Source: Wyeomyia smithii
Lineage: Eukaryota > Arthropoda > Insecta > Diptera > Culicidae
Direction of reading: 5' to 3'
Length of the DNA stretch: 64,000 bases
Assembly: GCF_029784165.1 (NCBI RefSeq)
Contig: NC_073696.1
Span: 175,450,912 to 175,514,911 of the forward strand
Made by a program: the position numbers and the translations under genes. Each line of letters begins with the position of its first letter. The first letter of the stretch is position 1. Shown piece after piece: positions 45,029 to 57,149 of the stretch. Under the pieces are notes generated by a model. It was not told where the DNA came from. It ran no database searches and saw only the letters and a program-made list of their open reading frames with translations.

Positions 45029-46905
45029 ATGGATATAGATCCCTCGCCTCCCGTGCCATCATCCCCGAACCCCCCTGACCCTGACCCTTCTGTTACCCTC
45101 TCCCCTGTTCATTCTCCAGTCCCCCCTCGCCCCAGGCTTTACCCGGACGGATCTCATCAGGGCAGCTACACTGTTTATTTCCGCCCAAAAGGCAGGAGTG
45201 TATGCAAAGCGGTTAAACATACTACAAATTTCTGAAGACCTGACGAAGGGGTACAAGGCCGTGACCGAAATTTCCAAGGTCCGACCTAACAAGCTCCGTG
45301 TCGTGGTCGGTGATCTGGCACAGGCCAATGCTATCGCTTGCTCTAAGCTCTTCACACACGAGTATCGCGTTTACATACCCACACGAGACGTGGAGATCGA
45401 CGGTGTCATAACCGATTCGAGTCTGTCCGTCGAGTGTATATTGGAAAGTGCTAAAGTGTGCTTCAAGAACAACACATTTATTTATTTATTTATTTATTTA
45501 TTTATTGAAATAAATCCATCCGACTAGCAGTCTTAATGAATAAGTGAGTGTATGGCTGGGAAAAGCCACCTTGAAGGTCACTGGTAGGCGACTATCAAGG
45601 CGGCATAAAAACCCAGCATCTTTTTGAAACAAAAACATATACAGAGATATTACAAAAATTCGATACAGATAACATAGATAAAGTCAAAACAAACAATGCA
45701 CATTAATTAACTATACTAGAAATTAAAATTTACATTTTGACAATTATAAACCAGGGCCATCAGACGAACAGGTTCATGCTGGCCATAATTCGTGCGGTGT
45801 GCGTTGGTCTGCAGTAATCGCTGATGACGTTGTGGACGAAGAGGGCATTGCAGCTGAAGCATTGTCAAGATAGCGGGGCAGTCATTGCAACCAGTGAGGA
45901 TTTTGTGCACTGTTCTGGCCAGTATGTCCTTATGACGTTCTTCAAGGGGTTTTATCCCCACCAGCAGGCAAAGGTTTTCGTATGGCGGCAAACACATGTC
46001 CGGATGTGAAGGTGCTCGACTGCAAGCAACTGCGGTCAGTATCGATCATCGGTGGCAAAAAAGTATACACTCCGTCAGACTCGTTTCGAGTTACGTTCGC
46101 CGGGTCAGCACTACCAAGCCACGTCTCGATCCACTGGGTTCGTCTCTCTGTGCGGTTATATGTGCCTCGCGTCATGAACTGCCTGAATTGTAAGCAGTAA
46201 GGTCACACCACCGCTTACTGCTGCAATAAGGCACGTTGTGGCAAGTGTGGGGAGAATCATGCGGATGATTCCTGCAGTAAAAATGCTGAAAAATGCATAC
46301 ACTGTGGGGAGAGTCAGCATGAGCTCTCGACATGTGCGGTGTACATGCAGCGCAGGGACAAAATAAAGAGGTCTCTCAAAGAGCGTTCGAAGCGTTCTTA
46401 CGCTGAGATGCTGAAGAAGACCGTTACCACATCTCCCATCACATCAAACCCTTTTGATCTGTTGTCCTCTGATGAAACCGATTCTGACGATTCACCAGCG
46501 GGAACATCTTACGCCAATCCTGGGGAGTCTAGAAAGAGGAAAAATATTTCCTCTCCCAAACTTCCCAGAAAAGGTCCTAAGATTTCTCAAAGTGAAATGA
46601 ATGGTACAAACAAACCTAAAAATGATGCGGAAAAACCGAAGCAAACTCCTCCTGGGCTTGCAAATTTAAAGTCCCATAAGGAGTTCCCAGCACTGCCGGT
46701 TGTTCTTTTTGCACATCCAGATGATGAAACAAACTCTGGATTAGTGAAATTTTCTGACATTGTGGACTGGATTTTTGAAACTTTCAATGTACCCGATCCA
46801 ATTAAAATTTTCCTTACAGCATTCCTCCCAACAGTTAGATCATTTTTGAAGCAGTTGACTGCCCAATGGCCCCTCCTTGCAGCGATTTTATCCTTCGATG
46901 CCTAA
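45029..46905 (+). pseudogene. LOA-like ORF1 (gag-like, CCHC), interrupted
   Basis: It starts MDIDPSPPVPSSPNPPDPD, a proline-rich N-terminus. A frameshift near 45210 leads to NILQISEDLTKGYKAVTEIS and VYIPTRDVEIDGVITDSS. After CFKNNT a 513-bp retrotransposon insertion intervenes, and the text resumes at PDVKVLDCKQLRSVSI. Three cysteine knuckles follow (CLNCKQ-GHTTAYC with a stop inside at 46198-46200, CGKCGENHADDSC, CIHCGESQHELSTC). The C-terminal part, 46339-46905, is a lysine- and serine-rich open frame. The ORF1 end overlaps the ORF2 start by 8 bp. It would bind element RNA. Confidence 0.85.
45478..45990 (-). mobile_element. 5'-truncated Jockey-like non-LTR insertion
   Basis: 513 bp inserted in ORF1 between copies of AACACAT (45471-45477 and 45991-45997). 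On the minus strand it encodes the very end of an ORF2 (RTVHKILTGCNDCPAILTML, then NAHRTNYGQHEPVRLMAL, stop at about 45716), then a 3' UTR, and it ends in an (AAAT)n tail, seen here as TTTATTTATT. The coding end resembles Jockey/Juan-type elements. The 5' truncation, tail and target duplication are typical of target-primed reverse transcription. Confidence 0.85.
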
Positions 46906-49900
46906 TTCAACTGCGTATATGAAGGATTCTATCTCTGTCTTAGAGTGGAATTGTAGAAGTATTTTACCAAAAATTGATTCGTTTGAAGTTTTGATAAATA
47001 AAAACAAATGCGATGCATATTCCCTTTGTGAAACCTGGCTTACTTCAAATATTGATCTCAACTTCCATGATTTTAATATTATTCGCCTTGATCGAGACAC
47101 CCCATATGAAGGAGTACTTTTAGGGTTTAAAAAGTGCTATTCTTTCTATCGTATCAACCTCCCCTCGATTCCAGGCATCGAAGTTGTCGCATGTCAAATG
47201 ACAATACAAGATAAAGAGCTTTGTATTGCCTCAATATATATATATATTCCTCCCAGAGCACAGGTTGGGCAACGGCTGCTCTTTGATTTAATAGAACTTC
47301 TTCCCTCGCCACGTTTGATTTTGGGAGACTTCAACTCTCATTGTGTGGCTTGGGGTTCCCCTTACAATGATAACCGTTTCTCTTTGATCGATAACCTTTG
47401 CGATGACTTCGACATGACTATTTCAAACAACGGTGAAATGACACGTGTCCCGAAACCTCCAGCGCGCCCAAGCGCTTTGGATCTATCCTTATGTTCGACG
47501 TCGCTACGGTTGGATTGCACATGGGAGGTAATCCTCGATTCTCGCGGTAGCGACCATTTGCCTATTCTTATTTCAATTGCTAATGGGTCAGCTCGCATGC
47601 GACCAGTTGACATTCCGTATGACCTCACACGAGGAAAGTATGAAGTTATACGAGGAAATGATTTCAAAAGCGGTCGAGTCGATTCAACATCATCCACCAC
47701 TTGAAGAATACAACCTCCTCGCGGGCTTGATTCTCGACGCCGCGTTGCAAGCCCAAACGAAGAAATATCCCGGGGTAACGATCAAAGAACGGCCTCCCAC
47801 TCCGTGGTGGGACAAAGAGTGCTCCGATGTCTACACGCGAAGATGCGACGCGTTTTTGGCCTTCCTGAAGGAAGGTATACCTGGCGACTATATACGGTAT
47901 TCGGAGCTTGATACCAAGCTTAAAAGCTTGGCTAAAGCAAAGAAACGCGGATATTGGCGTCGGTTCGTAAACGAGACGTCGAAGGAGACATCGATGAGCA
48001 CTCTTTGGAACACAGCCAGAATGCGAAATCGCGTAACGGTCAACGAAAGCGAGGAGTCTTCAAGTCGGTGGATATTTGATTTTGCCAGGAAAGTATGTCC
48101 GGACTCTGTTCCTGAGCAAAATATTGTTCGTGATTCGTCTCCGGGCCACGACGCGATAGAATCACCTTTTACGATGGCAGAATGTTCAGTTGCCCTCCCT
48201 GTCCTGTAACAATAACGCGCTTGGTTTAGATAGAATCAAATTCAACTTGTTGAAGAATCTACCCGGCAATGCCGAGAGGCGCTTGTTAAACTTGTTCAAT
48301 GAGTTCCTGGAGCAAAACATTGTACCGCAGGATTGGAGGCAAGTGAAGTTGATCGCCATCTAAAAACCAGGGCAGCCAGCTTCTGATCACAACCCTTATA
48401 GGCCGATTGCAATGCTATCCTGTATCCGGAAATTGATGGAAAAAATGATACTCCGTCGTTTAGACCATTAGGTCGAATCGAATGGTCTACTATCAGATAC
48501 TCAATTTGGCTTCCGCCATGCCAAAGGGACGAATGATTGTCTTGAGTTGCTTTCAACAGGTATTCAGCTGGCGTATGCTCGCAAAGAACAAATGGCGTCT
48601 GTGTTCTTGAACGTTAAGGGGCTTTTGATTCCGTTTCTATTGACATTCTTTCGGATAAACTTCACCGACAAGGATATTCTCCAATTTTGAACAATTTTTT
48701 GCACAATTTGTTGTCCGAAAAGCATATGCATTTTTCGCACGGCGATTTGGCAACTTTTCGCATTAGCTACATGGGTTTTCCCCAGGGCTCATGTTTAAGC
48801 CCCCTTCTTTACAACTTTTATGTAAATGACATCGACGAATGTCTGGCAAATTCATGCACGATAAGACAACTTGCAGACGACAGTGTAATCTCTGTTACAG
48901 GAGCCAAAGCTGCCGATTTGCAAGGGCCATCGCAAGATACCTTGGACAATTTGTCTGCTTGGGCTTTACAGCTAGGTATCGAGTTCTCTCCGGAGAAGAC
49001 TGAGATAGTAGTTTTTTTCCAGGAAGCTTGAACCTGCTCAGTTTCAAACACAATTAATGGGTAAAACGATTTCTCAGGTTTGGGTACACAAATATCTTGG
49101 TATCTGGTTCGACTCTTGAGGCACCTGGGGTTGTCACGTGAGGTATCTGATGAAAAAATATCAACAAAGAGTGAATTTTCTTCGTACAATAACCGGACAA
49201 TTGTGGGGAGCCCATCCGTGAGGCCTTATAAGACTTTACCAAACAACGATATTGTCTGTTATTGGGTACGGGTGTTTCTGCTTCCGCTCCGCAGCAAACA
49301 CACATTTGATCAAATTGGAGCGAATACAATATTGTTGTTTGCGTATCATCTTGGGTTGCATGCAATCGACCCATACGATGAGTGTGGAGGTTTTAGCTGG
49401 AGTACTACCATTGAAAAACCGCTTCTGGAGCCTGTCTTCTCGTATTCTTATTAAATGTGAGGTCTTAAACCGTCCTAACATCTATGATAGAAGAAACTCG
49501 TGGAATTCCGGATCATTTACGCGTGCAGCAGATCCCCAAATTTTTTTCCAATAAATTTCGAAATATCAATTGCGACAATATGTTCTACACTGACGGATAA
49601 CTTCTTGATGGGTCCACTGGCTTCGATATTTTCAATAACAATTTAACCGTCTCCCATAAGCTCGATAATCCTGCTTCTGTTTACGTCGCAGAATTGGCTG
49701 CAATTCAGTACACCCTAGGGATTATCGAAAAAATGCCCACGGACCAGTATTTCATCTTTACGGACAGTCTCAGTTCTATTGAGGCTCTCCGATCGATGAA
49801 AGATGTTAAGCACTCTCCGTATTTCTTGGGGAAAATCCGGGAACATTTGTGCGCTTTATCCGAAAAATCGTATCAGATTACCTTAGCGTGGGTCCCTTCC

Positions 49901-50443
49901 CACTGCTTGATACCGGGCAATGAGAAAGCGGACTCTTCTGCTTGGTACTGCTTGATACCGGGCGCAACAAACGGTGGAATTTATGAAAGACCAATTGCTT
50001 TAAATGAATTTTTCACACTTGTACGTCAGAATACGATCATCAGTTGGCAAAATTCATGGACTAAAGGGGAACTGGGAAGGTGGTTACATTCCATAATTCC
50101 CAAGGTATCGACGGACCCGTGGTTCAAGGGGTTGGATGTAGGTCGAGATTTCATTTGCGTGATGTCTCGGCTTATGTCCAATCACTATAGATTTGACGCG
50201 CATCTCCATCGTGTTTGGCTCTGGGAAAGTGGTATCTGTGCCTGTGGTGAAGGTTATCACGACATAGAGCACGTCGTTTGGTCATGCCCTGTACACCGTG
50301 ACGCCAGGTCTAAATTAATAGTTTCCCTTCAGGCCGAGGGTAGACAGCCGGCTGTTCCTGTTCGTGATGTCTTGGCGAGCCGTGACCTATCCTACAAGTC
50401 CCTAATATACGTTTTCCTGAAATCCATCCACGCCCCAGTTTAG
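46898..50443 (+). pseudogene. LOA-like ORF2: endonuclease, RT, RNase H
   Basis: The endonuclease spans about 46898-47630 (ISVLEWNCRS, SLCETWLT, LILGDFNSH, SRGSDHLPILIS). A frameshift near 47640 is followed by a linker with PPTPWWDKECSDVY. RT spans about 48180-49010 (NNALGLDRIKFNLLK, PYRPIAMLSCIRKLMEK, MGFPQGSCLSPLLYN, QLADDS in place of YADD). It has stops at about 48361 and 48468 and frameshifts near 48200, 48620 and 49020. RNase H spans about 49580-49960 (VYVAELAAIQYTLG, IFTDSLSSIEALRS, LAWVPSHCLIPGNEKADS), with a local duplication of CTTGATACCGGGC near 49906 and 49951. The tail CACGEGYHDIEHVVWSCP is a zinc-binding end. Stop at 50441-50443. Confidence 0.9.
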
Positions 50444-50845
50444 TTCTATCCCCTTCAGCCTACATCCAACCGAACGATAAGAACACGTTGAGACCCCGGA
50501 GCCGAAAACAGCAATCAGACCCGCACGATACTCTCAAGGTCCGAGGGAGACAACCCAATATGCCAGTCCGTAATATCTTGGCCCAGCAGCGGAACAAATT
50601 TAATATGCTGCTTACCTATGGCAATGGAAAACCATCAAACAACAAACCAGTGCTTTTAATGCGAAACATTCTAGCTTTAAGTTAGATTTAGTTTCAGCTC
50701 GTAGTCGGCAGCGAGGGCAAAAAATTTGCTTTTAGCTATTAAGATACTTCAGAAAGTAAGCTACCAGATATAATTGGCGCCGTTAAACATTAAATTGTAT
50801 TTGTGTCGTGTCAAATAAATTATAGTTGAAGAAAATAAAACCTCA

Positions 50846-53340
50846 ATGAAGAACTGAAAATTAGTTCAGAAATCTTGTAATAACTTTTACTTGTCGATTC
50901 TAGCAAATAGTTTACCGATGAGAAAAACATATTAAATTGATTAACTCAGCTTTTTAGTTACGGATTTGCGCTGTTAGGATTTTGTCTACGGTGTACTGCT
51001 TTCTAACTGAAGTTATGCAATCAGCTTAGACTCGGGATAAATGTAAGATTCATATCTGTTTTGTTTATATGCGTTGCTGTTCGAATGGTAATCGGACTGA
51101 CTCTATTGGCACACACCATGCGAGTAATTATTGTACTCTCGAGAATGGAATGAAGATTCTTAAACAAGTTCTAACGCAATTCTTCAATCGCATCGCGGGT
51201 GTTACGATGGTTTATATTCTTAGGTACCTACACTGTATTAAATAATATATATTTGGAATGCATTGAATTTGTGTGATTTTTTGGATGAAACTCTGAAGAA
51301 TTGAAAAACAAAATATTTCAGTTCCACGCTAATCATTACAGTGTTCACTCAGACGTGTGCCCTGGAGCATCGAATTTAAAAGAGGGACATTCCAAAGCGT
51401 AAATTCTTTAATGATGGTTGTCATCCTTTTGTATCTCACACTGCTAGACCATTTTTCCGTCGCACCAGTAATGTAGCATGGTGAAATAAATTAAAAAAGG
51501 ATCTGACGCCGTCTATCCTGAATGCACCATAGGTATTCTATATATTCAATAGATACAGAGAGTGCGGCTGGAGACACTTAGAAAGCTTCCTTCGACTTTC
51601 GCAAAGAAAAGCTCCTTCTCTTAAGCAAAGAAAATAACTAGACTGCAAATAAGCAAGACAGTGGCTCATTTAAAAGCTAAATAATTTATTATCCTTGCTT
51701 ATTTCCGCTTGGCAAGCTGCTCAAGAGATGTTTCCTTGCATTATCAGTAGTTACGTGCATTCATTCTACCAAGGTAACTTGCGTTGTTGACACGGAACAT
51801 ACAAGCTGATTTGGCGACCTTCTCGTTACATCCACATAAGCACTGAGGAATATAATAAAATAAGTAGTAATCGAAACACGAATATGCAGAGGAGTAAAAT
51901 ATCATTTACTTTTGAAGGTAACACGAACAAAGTTCGATCATTCCTATCAAGAACTTCAGTCAATAGAGCTAATCCATATACGTTGAAAAATACTCATAAT
52001 CCAAGCAACAAGTCCTGCTGCATCAAAACTGTTATTTCTCGAAAACTAGAGCAGAAAGAGTTAGTATCAAAGAACGAACTGTGAAGCGGTTTAAAACGTT
52101 CAATTTCTAGTGCCCAGTGCCGCCTTTAGACGGTCTTCAGTTTAACCTCTAAAAAGCTTCAATCAATACTTAAAAAATGTTTATAGAGCTTCATAGTGAT
52201 TTGTTCGAAGTCCGTCTGTAAATTACCTTAGGCAGGTTAAGCCAAAAAACAAAAATAATAATGTTATTCACCTTTTTTGTGAGAAACCATTAACGTTTGA
52301 AATTGTACTACTCGACCATTTTTGGAAAGAAACTGTCATTTTTTACGTTTATGTGAGCATGTAAAGGCTGAATTCAGTTGGAAATTTTTAAAGGTTTCAT
52401 ATAAAGTCGAAAGAATTGCACATTAAATTTATATTAAAAGTTAGAACCGCTTTAAGGAAGAGCATTCAAAAAACTCAAAACTTGAAAAACATTGAGTAGA
52501 TTAACGTCAGGGGAATTTTTATGCATAGAAGAGTATGTTCATCTAATATGGCACTCTATCAGCCTCTGAAATACTCCCAACAAGGAACCAATCACTCGTA
52601 TACTGCAATTCCATACCAAAAAAAGTCCATCCGATTTAGTTTTGCTTTTTTAACTGAAAATTGCTTTTTTTTTCACAACATTTTTTTGACGCGGCACAAT
52701 ACTGAAAATTGCTATATTTATTTTTAGCGAGAAATTTTAGTCTCTTGTTTTTGTTTGGCCCTTTCAGGAAATCGATTTTTTTAAATTATCAATTTCTGAA
52801 ATTGGTGCCATTTAACTGGTTTTGAATCCTTTCACATCAAACTAAAGGTAACACTAGTCAACAAAAGCGAAAAAAAGTTGCCCCAAAGCTGAAAAAAAGT
52901 CGCTCTGTGAAGATTGTAGCTTTTGCCACTAGTGAATGCAGAATTGCGTCAGAAGGTGGCAGAAAAAATTTACCATTGAAAAGAAATAAAATATTTTTGA
53001 TTCAAAATTACTAAATAAACACTAAATTTTGATAAAATTTGATTGGAATTAATTTGTTTTTATTTTTTTAGGAAACTTGAAATTATAACAAAACTTTCGA
53101 TAAAAAGTCCAGAATTGAAAAATGAAAAACAAAATTTTTTGTTGAAGATTTGGTTTATAGAAAAAATTAATTTCAAGATTTTTCGAAAATTTCGTACTAA
53201 AACAATTTTAAAAGATTTGAATGATCATTTTGATCCAAAAATCTCTTGATTAATGCATTAACTTTCGAGCAGTTTTGAGTTCAACTTAGAAATACTTCAA
53301 ATTATACAGCCCTAGGGTTGTATGGAATGGTGACTTGGGA
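50846..53340. other. Intergenic, mostly unrecognised; one Penelope fragment
   Basis: Long AT-rich stretch without supported genes. The only recognised piece is TCCACATAAGCACTGAGGA at 51831-51849, identical to the start of the Penelope pseudo-LTR. It is followed by unrelated text and ATCGAAAC at about 51874, so the hammerhead core is degraded. Confidence 0.4.
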
Positions 53341-53812
53341 CTAAACAATGGAATTAGAGGGATTTTTGTTACAAAAGTTACAGATCCCGCAGGCAGAATC
53401 AATTCGTTTACACAGTGACACACGTATTTTTATTCTCAGTCTTTCCTCAAAATCTATTTTCAGAAATATATGTAACAACACTCAAAAAAATTTCGTTTAC
53501 ATTAGACGATATTGTGCCTGTAGTATTTTGTTGTGCAAACAACATTTTTTGACAAGGTACAAACATATCGTTGTTGTTGCTTCTTCACTAAGAATTTCTC
53601 GTAATGCGTCTAAATCAGAACTAACTCTATTTCCTCAAAAACCTGCGGCTCTTTGCTACACATACACTGTACGGTACTGTTGCTTTTATCATGTTGCATG
53701 TTTTTTTTTTTCAAGACATCAGTTTTTGTACGTTCTAACAGCTGATTTAGAAATTGTTCAAGAAAAAGGATTGTTTCAAACTTTCCAAAAAACCTTTTAC
53801 CTTCAAGACATC
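53341..53812 (-). repeat. Interspersed repeat R, diverged minus-strand copy
   Basis: The reverse complement matches 29985-30135 plus 30815-31110, joined without the intervening 680 bp. Shared strings include AAACATGCAACATGATAAAA, GCAACAGTACCGTACAG and CACAACAAAATACTACAGGC. The plus-strand 158-codon frame here is only its antisense. Confidence 0.75.
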
Positions 53813-54415
53813 AAATTAGTATGAGTTAACGAAAGCAAGAATAATTTGACCGATTGGGACGGGAAGATTCTGTCAATTTTTCTTTTGAATAAAGTGAATA
53901 TCAGAGGGAATGGTTGGTGTCTATTGTTGTTGTCGGTGCTAGGAATGCTCGCATGTGTTTGGTCCTTGTTCGCGTAAATTTGTTCTTGAAACTTTTTATC
54001 AATTTTCAGCGCTGAGCAACAAAATAATAGTAATAACTAGCGTATTAGAAAAATGTCCAACATTTTATCTATCCAACAACATATTGGTTATTGCTATCCT
54101 TCATGTGGTTATACTGTTATTATTGTTTGAAATCTGACTCAACATTTGCCAGTTTCTTTTCCTTTTTTACACAATGAATTCTAAAACTCCAAAAAATGGA
54201 TTATTTAAGATAATAAGCCTTTTTTCTAATTTTTTCGCGGCGTAATCAAAATAACTCACAACTCCATGCATTTGTAATGTTGATAATCAAAAGATTTTTG
54301 GTTTAAGATAACGATCTGAACCTTTCAAAATTATTAGAGTGCTAAAATTTTGAAAAATGTTGAAATTCATGTCACCTATAGTTACCAAGAAAGAAAAACT
54401 TCATCACTACTCTTT

Positions 54416-54500
54416 TTTTGCTGTCTATTTATTTCATTGTTTTTTTGCTCTCTATTTATATCATTGCTCTTTTGCTCTCTATTTATTTCATTGCCATGTG
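54416..54500. repeat. ~33-bp tandem repeat, three units
   Basis: The unit is CTCTATTTATTTCATTGC plus TTTTTTG-type text, repeated at about 54420, 54450 and 54477. It explains three overlapping repetitive frames. Confidence 0.75.
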
Positions 54501-54759
54501 GCCTGTTGTTGTTTCTCCGATGGGAAAAGAGATGTCTAGTAACAGCATTTTATTCTGGCGAAATTCTAGAAAATATACTATTTCAAACTATGCAACCGAA
54601 GGCTGCATCGAATGTCTAGAAAAGAGGATGCTGTAGGATTGGAATGGAATTTTTCATGAGAATTTTATCTGAGAAGACGAACCCTTTGAGTCCCACTGCT
54701 AAACGAAATTCGAAAAGCCGATTTACATTGGCACCCTACTGTTTATGTCATGCGATAAA

Positions 54760-55149
54760 CAACAATTTCGTCGTCTATCCGGCTGTGCGGCAATCGTCGA
54801 TTTTTGAGAGTTTTTAATTTTTTATAGTCAAAGTTTTTAATAATCTTTGAATAAAATTTTTTTTTTTATCAAAACAATGTTACATCATGTTTCTGGTTTT
54901 ATTAAATAATCAAAAGTGAACAAATAACAAACATCACAGATCTTTCGGTACTGTCTTACACAACTTACAGATTTGATCGGTGGTTTTGGCAACTAATTGC
55001 ATTCGCCGTTTTCACAAATTAGCAACAGCAATTTGATTACTGATCGATCAGTAGTGGTTTATATTACCGAACGTTTTACCGAGCGCTCAGCTGTTGAAAA
55101 GTCGGTGAAAAAAAAACGAATTCGGTGATTTAATGTAAGTGTGTACCGA
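54760..55149. mobile_element. Interspersed repeat family X, uninterrupted copy
   Basis: Matches 9740-10070 plus 15397-15432. The join GGTGAAAAAAAAACGAATTC is the empty site for the 5.3-kb composite. It has a small deletion near 55020 relative to the other copy and a right end of ATTTAATGTAAGTGTGTACC. Confidence 0.75.
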
Positions 55150-55226
55150 TTGTTTCGTATCATTCGCTGGATTGTTTATAGTAAATTTATTTCAACATGC
55201 TGCCTTACTAAGGCTGCGATGCCTAG

Positions 55227-55448
55227 TCCCGCGATGTGGCTGCCATCTCCGGTGTAGCTGGTGGAACACTGCATTTCATAGTTCAGCCGTCTGCTCCGGG
55301 TCAGTCGCTGTTTGAGCCTCCTCTAACCTGGGAACCAGACGCTCAGGAAAGCTGCTCTCCAAGAAGAACAGCTCCTCCTTCCCTGTCAGCATACAACCAA
55401 GTTCCCACTGGTTCACCGATCGAATCTCAGTCTGGACCACGTGGAGGT
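55227..55448 (+). other. Open GC-richer block, possible exon (either strand)
   Basis: The plus frame reads VAAISGVAGGTLHFIVQPSA ... FEPPLTWEPDAQESCS ... and reaches a GTAAGG donor-like site at 55447. The minus frame (about 55470-55276) is also open and reads as an acidic helix (LFFLESSFPERLVPRLEEA). I cannot choose between them and recognise no domain. Confidence 0.25.
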
Positions 55449-55984
55449 AAGGATAGAAGCTGCTGGACATTAAGCTCTATTTTATGCCAACTAGTACAGA
55501 TTGTACTGCTGCTACGCATTGCCGAATCATTTACCAAAATATTAACCTTCGTGAAAATTGGATATTTCATGTAAAAGAAAGAGAAATCCAAAAAATACTC
55601 GTCTGGGTTTCCTGGGTCTCAAATCTTGCAAAACGGCAAACTAAGTTTTATATCATACTTTTCCGTATTTATTGTTAATCAAAATACGTTTTATTTTGTT
55701 TCTTGAAAGTGACTTTTTTCTGTGTGGACTCATCACTGCGACCAGAGATTAGATCTATTGTGATCTATTGTGCACAGGTGTTTTCTGTAGCCCGCACTTT
55801 TTATTATTGGTAGTATCACTATTGAAGTAAGTGATACGCTTATCATTCATATCCGTGCGTGTGTGTAAGTTTTACCTTTCCGTTTTAAGCTTACTGCTCT
55901 ACTATACCGAGCCTCTGTCCATCCTAATAATATCGCATGGTTACAATTCCATGGAGACATGTTTCATACGTTACTCACACCAGT

Positions 55985-56200
55985 TTTATTTTGATAGGGA
56001 TTTATTTTTGTCAGAAGGAGAGTCAACAGGGCTACTGTAGAATTCAGATTGAAGTAAGGGTTCGTGGAGGGGAGCTTGAGAATAAACTCATGCTAAAGTT
56101 TTTCGACAACCAAATAACCTGATTCTACTAAGATCCGAACCCACGACTACCCTCTTACCTAAGCGGACTCTTTAACCTTGCCTCTACGGAGTTCCCTCGA
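55985..56200 (-). mobile_element. Probable tRNA-derived SINE, minus strand
   Basis: On the minus strand GTGGGTTCGGATCTTAG resembles a B box about 45 bp from the head (CGTAGAGGCAAGGTTAAAGA). The body ends in CAAAAATAAATCCCTATCAA with an A-rich tail near 55990. Target duplications are not evident, so the limits are approximate. Confidence 0.45.
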
Positions 56201-56539
56201 AAGCTATAATTATTTTAAACTGATAATTTTGGAAAAATAAAATTTTATAGACACCCTGTTTCAATTTTTTTTTATTTTCGTTATTTTTGTTATTTCTTTG
56301 CTGCTAATAATAACAAATTGGGAGAAATTATTTTAAAATTCCTGAATTGTAGTCCTGTTTACAAAACTATTAAATGAGGTTTCGAACGAAAAAAAATCAA
56401 CTGGTCCGTAATTTGCTTTTTTCTATTTTATATGCATGCATTTTATATTCTGTATTTGATTCCGTTTTATGTACTATCAAGCAACGTGCAGTGTGAGTAA
56501 TTTTAATATATTAGTGATTAAGCTCGTGGATTATAGTTA

Positions 56540-57060
56540 TATAAAAGAAAAAGAGGTTTCATAAAGCAACTCGTATGCAAAGCATAATGTTGTTGGGTCG
56601 ATTTTGCTGTCTGCCTGATTTCGGACTTCCTCTTGGCTTATGCGAGACTGAAAAACAGCCATCGGGTTACCCTGATTTTTTTTCCATGGGTACCCCTTCT
56701 TCAGCTCCAAGAAACAGTTGGTTCGTAGTGCAAAGGCAGTGCCAGCAGTAGCCATTCTGTCTTGGCTGCGTCGTGTCTGGATTGAGTCCGATTGCTTTGC
56801 GGCCGCCTTACGAATCGCCATCCCCTGTCAACGCGCATATTGAAATGAGAAAGTAGGGTGTGCGGTTCCGGGTGGTAGCCACAATACAAATTCGGAGAGT
56901 ACGACTCTTTGTATGAGAATTTGGTGTGGTACTTGCCCTGAGCCCACATAGAGCAAAATCGATAATGCGCATGACTCCAGGCCTCCCGTCGTCGATGTCG
57001 GTGGCACGAATATTCTTGTCTTCACTCTCGCCAAGAGTAGCTTCGGTCAAGTGCTCACTT
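56540..57060 (-). other. GC-richer block with broken minus-strand frames
   Basis: On the minus strand, TEATLGESEDKNIRATDIDD and GRPGVMRIIDFALCG read as protein, then the frame shifts to YMWAQGKYHTKFSYKESYSP and on to AAAKQSDSIQTRRSQDRMAT. It looks like a decayed coding sequence of unknown type; no motif can be named. Confidence 0.3.
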
Positions 57061-57149
57061 ATTCTTTGTTACTCATTTTCCAAATGCTTCTGGAGCACAC
57101 GTGTATGTTTACGTCAAAAGTGTGAAAGTCATTTCACGATTCTATAACC

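Larger units (their letters stand above)
44650..50845 (+). mobile_element. LOA/Lian-like non-LTR retrotransposon (defective)
   Basis: It has a 5' UTR-like region with GGCTGTATTGGTGCA repeats (about 44757 and 44895), ORF1 with zinc knuckles, ORF2 with APE endonuclease, RT, RNase H and a C-terminal CxC zinc region, and an A-rich 3' end (AAGAAAATAAAACC) near 50845. RNase H plus the tail ACGEGYHDIEHVVWSCP points to the LOA/I group. The 5' limit is estimated. Many stops and frameshifts, plus a later insertion, make it inactive. Confidence 0.85.

Noticed and set aside
45716..45997. Independent 93-codon minus-strand gene
   Set aside because: It is the ORF2 end of the truncated Jockey-like insertion, with a tail and target duplication.
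51831..51880. Third hammerhead ribozyme
   Set aside because: CACTGAGGA and CGAAAC are present, but the intervening sequence does not form helix II and helix I partners are missing.
53348..53824. 158-codon plus-strand ORF
   Set aside because: It is antisense to a diverged copy of repeat R; composition is not protein-like.
54350..54636. Three overlapping hydrophobic ORFs
   Set aside because: They arise from the ~33-bp tandem repeat.
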